Shown here piece by piece: positions 60,011-64,000 of a DNA stretch of 64,000 nucleotides (its first letter is position 1; each line of letters begins with the position of its first letter). The notes beneath the pieces are model-generated. The model was given only the letters and a program-made list of their open reading frames with translations, ran no database searches and was not told the DNA's origin. Source of the stretch: Janibacter sp. CX7 (GTDB lineage Bacteria; Actinomycetota; Actinomycetes; Actinomycetales; Dermatophilaceae). The position numbers were made by a program, and so were the translations under genes. The stretch lies in the NCBI RefSeq assembly GCF_024362365.1, contig NZ_CP101464.1, positions 1,550,001-1,614,000 on the forward strand, in the 5' to 3' direction.

Positions 60011-60115
60011 ACAGGTCCGCGAACGTCTCTCCCACGCTGTGCGCGCCTCCACGACCGGGAGCCGGGGCTCCGTAGTGACGATCGTGGGGTGTCGGGATAC
60101 TCCCCTTCGCTGGTC
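60011..60115 (-). ncRNA. yybP-ykoY (Mn2+) riboswitch upstream of the TerC gene
   Basis: Reading the minus strand, the leader contains GCGAAGGGGAGTA, then ATCGTCACTACGGAG, then GTCGTGGAGGCGCGC and finally GGGAGAGACGTTCGCGG. These are the loop and three-way-junction landmarks of the yybP-ykoY aptamer, with GCGAA/TTCGC able to close the basal helix. It ends about 30 bases before the TerC start. Mn2+ binding activating expression is known for the class. Identified by eye, not by covariance model. Confidence 0.8.
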
Positions 60116-60155
60116 GGAGTCTACGGAGACGGTCCCCGACGGAGAAATCGTGCCC

Positions 60156-61565
60156 TCAGAGGATGACCGCGTCGGGGTCGTAGGTCCCGCGGACCCGGGC
60201 GTGCCGCGTGGCATTGGTCGAGAGATACTCGCGCTGCGGTCGCCCGGCCTCGAGGTAGCCCAGGTAGCCGCCGGAGCTGCGCGTGCCCATGAGGTCGTGG
60301 GCGTGCGCGAGCCACGAGCGGGCACGTGAGTACTGCGTCGACCCGGCGTCCGAGGACATGCCGACGTACCACTGGACGCTCGCGGTGTGACCACGCCAGG
60401 GGAAGGGGGTGTCCGTCGCCCCGAGCGTGCGGACCGCCCCGTCGAGCGGGTCGAGGATCGCGGCGGCGGCCAGGCCGCGGGAGGCGGCCGAGCGCATCGC
60501 CTCGACGACGGCCTCGGCGGTGCCGCTCGTCATGACCCGCACGATGTCGGAGCCGGCGACGAAGCGCGTGCGCGGTGTCGTCGTGCCGCCGCCGAGGTAG
60601 GCCACCGCGGCGAGGTGGGTGCGCGAGGTCGTCGACGTCCGCAGGGGAGTGACGCCGATCGCGGAGCGGGCAGAGGCCGCCCGTGCGTCCTGGCGTCCCG
60701 CGGGGCAGACGCCGAAGACTCGCACGGACAGCGAGGAGCCGGAGACGTCGACGTGGGCATTGGCCCAGGTGTCGCTCGGCTGCTCGGCCATCCAGGCGGC
60801 CCAGCGCCGCACGACCGTGGCCGCCGCCGAGGCCGGGTAGCTGAGGGTGAAGAAGCCCATCGACGTGGCCGGGATGGTCCGGTAGGTGAAGGAGGTGACG
60901 ATGGCGGCGCCCGATCCGCCGCCCCGCAGCGCCCAGTAGAGGTCGGCGTCGTGCGACGCGTCGACCGTGCGGATGCGTCCACGCCCGTCGACCACGGTCG
61001 CGCGCACGAGGCGGTCGGCCGTCAGGCCGTAGCGGCGGCTGTCGACGCCCAGCCCGCCGGCGAGGGTGAGCCCTGCGGTACCGACCGTCGGGCAGGTGCC
61101 CGTCGGGATCGAGCGTCCGTGGGCGGCGAGGGCCTCGTGCACGGCGTAGAGGCCGGCTCCGGCGCCGACGGTCGTCTGCGTGCGGCCGGGCGTGAGCCAG
61201 ACCGAGCGCAGGCTGCGGGTGTCGACGACGAGTGCACCGGTCGTGGCCGAGGCGCCGACGTAGGAGTGGCCACCGGAGCGCCCGGTCACCTGCAGCCCGT
61301 GCGCGCGGGCGAACTCGACGCAGGTCGCGACGTCCCGGGTCGACAGCACGCGGGCGATCGCCGCCGGTCGGCGGAAGTCCCACCGCGGGTCGAAGAGCGT
61401 CCGACGGCTGGAGTAGAGGCTGCTGCCGGGTCTGGCGATGCTGCCGCGGATCGCGGCGTCGAGGTCGGCCCAGTCCGTGGGGCTCGGCCCGGCTGACGCT
61501 GCCTGGGGTGCGACGAAGGGTAGCGCGGCCCCGGCACCGAGGACGGTTCGACGTGAGATGTCCAT
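60156..61565 (-). CDS. Secreted FAD-binding oxidase, berberine-bridge type
   Basis: 469 residues. A Tat-like signal (SRRTVLGAG at 4-12, then a hydrophobic stretch and ASAGP) leads to a PCMH-type FAD domain. His100 in GRSGGHSYVG and Cys158 in GTCPTVG are placed as in BBE-like enzymes with FAD bound covalently through both residues. The C-terminal BBE segment ends NATRHARVRGTYDPDAVIL. Such oxidases act on sugars or alkaloid-like alcohols outside the cell and make H2O2; the substrate is unknown. The ATG follows GGGGGAA. It is divergent from the SSB gene. Confidence 0.88.
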   Translation of the reverse strand: MDISRRTVLGAGAALPFVAPQAASAGPSPTDWADLDAAIRGSIARPGSSLYSSRRTLFDPRWDFRRPAAIARVLSTRDVATCVEFARAHGLQVTGRSGGHSYVGASATTGALVVDTRSLRSVWLTPGRTQTTVGAGAGLYAVHEALAAHGRSIPTGTCPTVGTAGLTLAGGLGVDSRRYGLTADRLVRATVVDGRGRIRTVDASHDADLYWALRGGGSGAAIVTSFTYRTIPATSMGFFTLSYPASAAATVVRRWAAWMAEQPSDTWANAHVDVSGSSLSVRVFGVCPAGRQDARAASARSAIGVTPLRTSTTSRTHLAAVAYLGGGTTTPRTRFVAGSDIVRVMTSGTAEAVVEAMRSAASRGLAAAAILDPLDGAVRTLGATDTPFPWRGHTASVQWYVGMSSDAGSTQYSRARSWLAHAHDLMGTRSSGGYLGYLEAGRPQREYLSTNATRHARVRGTYDPDAVIL

Positions 61566-61742
61566 GATTCCCCCGACGCGCCGGGCCCTGTCGTGGTTGC
61601 CGTCGTCATCCATCCGTGACCAGGCGCCGTCCACATCCTCCTCCGGTCGACGGGCTGCGTCCACAGCCTCGGGCGGGCCCGTCCGCGGACTCTCCGGTTC
61701 GGTGAGGCTGGACGCACCACATGCCGACGAAGGGGGAGTGCC

Positions 61743-62075
61743 ATGGCCACGACGAGCACGGGCGAGGCGGTCGAGGAGGTCAACGAGGTCGTGCTGACCG
61801 GTCGGCTGAGCGGCGGGACGCAGGTCCGCGAGCTGCCCAGCGGCGACGAGCTCGTGACGCTGCGGGTCGTGGTCACCCGGGGAGCGGGCCACGTGGTCGA
61901 TGCCATCGACTGCGCCTGCTGGACGGCGGTCACCCGCCGCGCCGCGCAGCGCCTGTCCGAGGGGGACCGGGTCCGGGTCGAAGGGAGCCTGCGTCGCCGC
62001 TTCTTCCGCACCCCGGCCGGTGCCGCGAGTCGCTACGAGGTCGAGGTCCGGCGGCTCGTCCGGGATCGCCGATGA
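61743..62075 (+). CDS. Short single-stranded DNA-binding (SSB-like) protein
   Basis: 110 residues, an OB fold only: NEVVLTGRLSGGTQVREL, DELVTLRVVVTR, IDCACWTAVTRRAAQRL and DRVRVEGSLRRRFF. The glycine-rich linker and acidic DDDIPF-type tail of replicative SSB are missing, so it should not recruit the usual repair partners. It is probably a second, specialised SSB; actinobacteria often carry one. The start follows GGGGGAG. The stop overlaps a possible ATG of the next small ORF. Confidence 0.82.
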   Translation: MATTSTGEAVEEVNEVVLTGRLSGGTQVRELPSGDELVTLRVVVTRGAGHVVDAIDCACWTAVTRRAAQRLSEGDRVRVEGSLRRRFFRTPAGAASRYEVEVRRLVRDRR

Positions 62076-62230
62076 GCGATGTGTACCGTGGACGGATGGG
62101 GTCCACCAACTTCGAGATCGCCCACGACGAGGTGCCGGTCATGACGCGCGACGAGATGCTCGCCATGGAGGGCAGCGGCTGGACGGGCGACCTCGAGGCA
62201 CTGAGGTCCGACCTCGTGGAGTCGGTGTGA
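62072..62230 (+). CDS. Small VapB-antitoxin-like C-terminal protein
   Basis: 52 residues from an ATG overlapping the SSB stop (ATGA), or 44 from a second ATG at 62096. The C-terminal part MTRDEMLAMEGSGWTGDLEA resembles the toxin-binding tail of VapB antitoxins, which commonly carry an EGSGW-DL pattern. The ribbon-helix-helix DNA-binding domain is missing and no PIN toxin gene follows. It may be an orphan remnant, a regulatory peptide or a lone antitoxin. The identification is by motif memory only. Confidence 0.55.
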   Translation: MSDVYRGRMGSTNFEIAHDEVPVMTRDEMLAMEGSGWTGDLEALRSDLVESV

Positions 62231-62249
62231 CGCACGTTGGCACCTCGCT

Positions 62250-63167
62250 GTGACGACCACCGACCTCCGCGGGTTGAGCGCCTTCCCGCTGACGCCGATC
62301 GTCGACGACGCGGTCGACGAGGCAGCCTTCGCGCGCATCGTCGAGCAGCTCGACGGCTCGGCGGTCGACAGCATCACGGCCCTCGGGTCGACCGGCAGCT
62401 ATGCCTACCTCGACCGGGACGAACGCCGCCGGGTCGTCGAGCTCGCGGTGGCCACCGCCGGTGACGTCCCCGTTCTCGCAGGCATCGGGCACGTACGCAC
62501 ACGCGAGGTCCTGCGCCACGCCGACGACGCACAGGCCGCCGGGGCGAGCGGTCTGCTGCTCGCGCCGGTCACCTACCAGGCGCTGACCGACGACGAGGTC
62601 TTCCAGCTCTTTGCCGACGTCGACGCGGCCGTCTCGGTGCCCGTCGTCGTCTACGACAACCCCGGCACCACGCACGTGGCCTTCAGCGACGAGCTGTACG
62701 CCCGGATCGGCCGGCTCCCGTACGTGGCGGCGATCAAGATCCCGCCGGTCACCGGGGGAGTGGACGTCGTCGGGGCGCGGGTGGACTCCCTTCGCTCGGT
62801 CATCGCGCCCGAGGTGAAGATCGGCATCAGCGGAGACGCCGTGGCTGCCGATGCCCTGCTCGCCGGGTGCGATGGCTGGTACAGCGTGCTCGCCGGCACG
62901 CTGCCGGGGCCGTGCCGCGCGATCGTCGACGCGGCCGCTGCCGGCGACAGTGCGATGGCGCAGCGGCTGTCCGGCCGGCTCGACCCACTGTGGCAGCTCT
63001 TCGGCGCCCACGGCAGCTACCGAGTCGTCGCCGCGCTCGCCGAGGAGCTCGGCCTCGTGCAGCACCCCACGCTGCCCCGCCCCGTCCTGCCCCTGGACGA
63101 AGGGGGGCGCGCCGACGTGCGGGCGGCGCTCACCTCCCTTCGTGACGCGGGTGTGGTCGAGCGGTGA
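62250..63167 (+). CDS. Dihydrodipicolinate synthase (DapA) family aldolase
   Basis: 305-residue Schiff-base aldolase. Lys163 (VAAIKIPP) and Tyr135 (VVVYDNPG) are the catalytic pair, with GSTGSYAYL at 47-55 in place of the GTTGE of true DapA. That change and IPP after the lysine suggest a paralogue acting on another 2-oxo acid aldol rather than lysine synthesis. GTG start 20 bases after the small ORF. Its stop overlaps the GTG of the Imm-5-like gene (GTGA). Confidence 0.88.
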   Translation: MTTTDLRGLSAFPLTPIVDDAVDEAAFARIVEQLDGSAVDSITALGSTGSYAYLDRDERRRVVELAVATAGDVPVLAGIGHVRTREVLRHADDAQAAGASGLLLAPVTYQALTDDEVFQLFADVDAAVSVPVVVYDNPGTTHVAFSDELYARIGRLPYVAAIKIPPVTGGVDVVGARVDSLRSVIAPEVKIGISGDAVAADALLAGCDGWYSVLAGTLPGPCRAIVDAAAAGDSAMAQRLSGRLDPLWQLFGAHGSYRVVAALAEELGLVQHPTLPRPVLPLDEGGRADVRAALTSLRDAGVVER

Positions 63168-63688
63168 TCCTGCCGCCAGTGCGTGACCCCCGGATGATCA
63201 TGGTCCGGCGTGGCGGGACGCTCACCGACGCCGACCACCGGCTCCTCGCGCTGTGGGCCGCCGAGTGCGCGGAGCACGTCCTGCCACTCTTCGAGGCGGC
63301 GGTGCCCGACGACCGTCGGCCGCGCGAGGCGATCGCTGCGACCCGGACGTGGGCCGATGGCGAGATGCCGATGATGACGGCACGCGCCCTGGGCGGGCAT
63401 GCGATGGGTGCGGCTCGCGAGCTGCGCGGACCCGCACGGTTCGCCGCCTACGCCGCCGGCCAGGCGGCCTGTGTCGGCCACGTCGCCGAGCACGACCTCG
63501 GGGCGGCCGCCTACGCGATCAAGGCGACCGTGGCGGCGGCACCCGACGACGGGGGCGAGCAGGCCCGCCGGGTGGAGGCTGCGTGGCAGTGCGAGCGTCT
63601 CCCTGACGCGGTCCGCGAGCTGGTCCTCGAAGACATGGCAGGGCGCAACGACATCTGCTGGTCGGTCTTCGACGTGGACGGTCACTGA
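63164..63688 (+). CDS. Putative immunity protein (Imm-5-like domain)
   Basis: 174 residues, mostly helical and alanine-rich. The segments DHRLLALWAAECAEHVLPLFE, ARALGGHAMGAARELRGPA and GHVAEHDLGAAAYAIKA (each read in part) match the small family annotated as putative immunity protein or Imm-5-like. The name comes from association with polymorphic toxins in other genomes; no toxin gene is seen here. The GTG start overlaps the aldolase stop, so the two are cotranscribed, which argues against a dedicated toxin partner. An ATG at residue 11 is an alternative start. Confidence 0.72.
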   Translation: MILPPVRDPRMIMVRRGGTLTDADHRLLALWAAECAEHVLPLFEAAVPDDRRPREAIAATRTWADGEMPMMTARALGGHAMGAARELRGPARFAAYAAGQAACVGHVAEHDLGAAAYAIKATVAAAPDDGGEQARRVEAAWQCERLPDAVRELVLEDMAGRNDICWSVFDVDGH

Positions 63689-63770
63689 CGACGCGACACC
63701 CGTGCGTGGCGCTACGCGTGACGTGCAGGAGGGCCAGCGGTACCTTGGTGGACGAAGGGATGTGATCCAG

Positions 63771-64000
63771 ATGACATTCGAGATCCACGACCTGGGCTCC
63801 GACGTCGAGACTCGTCTCAGCGAGGTGGCCCGCAGCCACGGACGCACGATGGAGGCCGAGGCCGCCGGCATCCTCACCGCCATCACCCAGGGTCGAGCGC
63901 ACGACCCCGAGGCCGTCATGAACCTCTACACGGCCGCGCGGCGCAAGGTGTCCAAGGAGGCGCTGGCGCCGCCGACGCAGGTCGACTTCACGCCTGACGG
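63771..64000 (+). CDS. Ribbon-helix-helix (FitA/VapB-type) antitoxin-like protein, partial
   Basis: The first 76 codons are seen; the gene leaves the window. The start FEIHDLGSDVETRLSEVARS is followed by HGRTMEAEAAGILTAITQGR. This is the pattern of FitA/plasmid-stability ribbon-helix-helix proteins, where short N-terminal strands are followed by helices ending EAR-AIL. Codons then continue open through LYTAARRKVSKEALAPP. The ATG follows GAAGGG at about 11 bases. A toxin (PIN domain) gene would be expected next, beyond the edge. Confidence 0.7.
   Translation, partial: MTFEIHDLGSDVETRLSEVARSHGRTMEAEAAGILTAITQGRAHDPEAVMNLYTAARRKVSKEALAPPTQVDFTPD

Noticed and set aside
62072..62230. Complete VapBC toxin-antitoxin pair
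   Set aside because: The DNA-binding half of VapB is missing and the following gene is an aldolase, not a PIN toxin.

Overview
This window is about 64 kb of very GC-rich chromosomal DNA from an actinomycete. The evidence is the codon usage, frequent GTG starts with strong GGAGG-type ribosome sites, and a gene order (DUF881, small membrane protein, DUF881, gcvH, FHA protein, MerR, bifunctional nuclease, MerR, gcvP) that matches the Mycobacterium tuberculosis Rv1823-Rv1832 neighbourhood. Ectoine and betaine genes, the general style of the proteins and a heavily used CGAAGGG word suggest a Micrococcales member, possibly Intrasporangiaceae (Janibacter-like). That placement is inference. No rRNA, tRNA, insertion sequence, phage or CRISPR array was recognised. 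The content is mostly ordinary chromosomal metabolism.

Layout. 1-4050: a 5-oxoproline utilisation operon (NRAMP-like protein, pxpA, pxpB, partial pxpC) divergent from a GntR regulator, with a palindromic operator between them. 4122-10288: an SDR, the Na+/H+ antiporter NhaA preceded by a structured leader with a possible 36-residue ORF, an MHS-family transporter, a DUF6328 protein, a PfpI-like protein, an isochorismatase-fold hydrolase and a Rho-N domain protein. 10368-12662: ectoine operon ectABC. 12802-13929: MalY/PatB-like aminotransferase. 14030-22232: the conserved DUF881/glycine-cleavage block; gcvP has a glycine riboswitch leader. 22334-22783: a 202-bp tandem repeat carrying a 32-bp palindrome. 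22784-27159: sbcC and sbcD. 27266-27873: histidine kinase remnant.

27988-40597: assorted housekeeping and stress genes: glutamate-cysteine ligase family, phosphatase, OsmC, flavin monooxygenase, YceI, YciO, threonine degradation kbl-tdh, RlmC, a mechanosensitive-type membrane protein, an acyl-CoA synthetase and an acetyltransferase. 40653-42340: MarR-controlled MFS exporter with a perfect operator. 42442-48398: choline uptake and oxidation (betT, betA, betB) divergent from a TetR regulator with a long palindrome between. 48402-51617: a SAM methyltransferase and a short UvrA-like ATPase. 51671-55674: siderophore-type iron ABC importer (two permeases, ATPase, lipoprotein) behind a DtxR-like box. 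55781-58925: AraC, metallo-beta-lactamase fold and SDR genes overlapping end to end. 58969-60115: TerC protein with a yybP-ykoY (Mn2+) riboswitch. 60156-64000: Tat-exported flavin oxidase, short SSB, VapB-like small protein, DHDPS-family aldolase, Imm-5-like protein and a ribbon-helix-helix protein cut by the window end.

Themes. Osmoprotection is covered twice, by ectoine synthesis and by betaine from choline. Glycine metabolism is covered by gcvH, gcvP and kbl-tdh, with glycine sensed by RNA. Metal homeostasis appears as DtxR-type iron uptake and Mn2+-sensed TerC. Many operons overlap by four bases (ATGA or GTGA), indicating translational coupling. Many intergenic hairpins have CGAAGGG/CCCTTCG ends.
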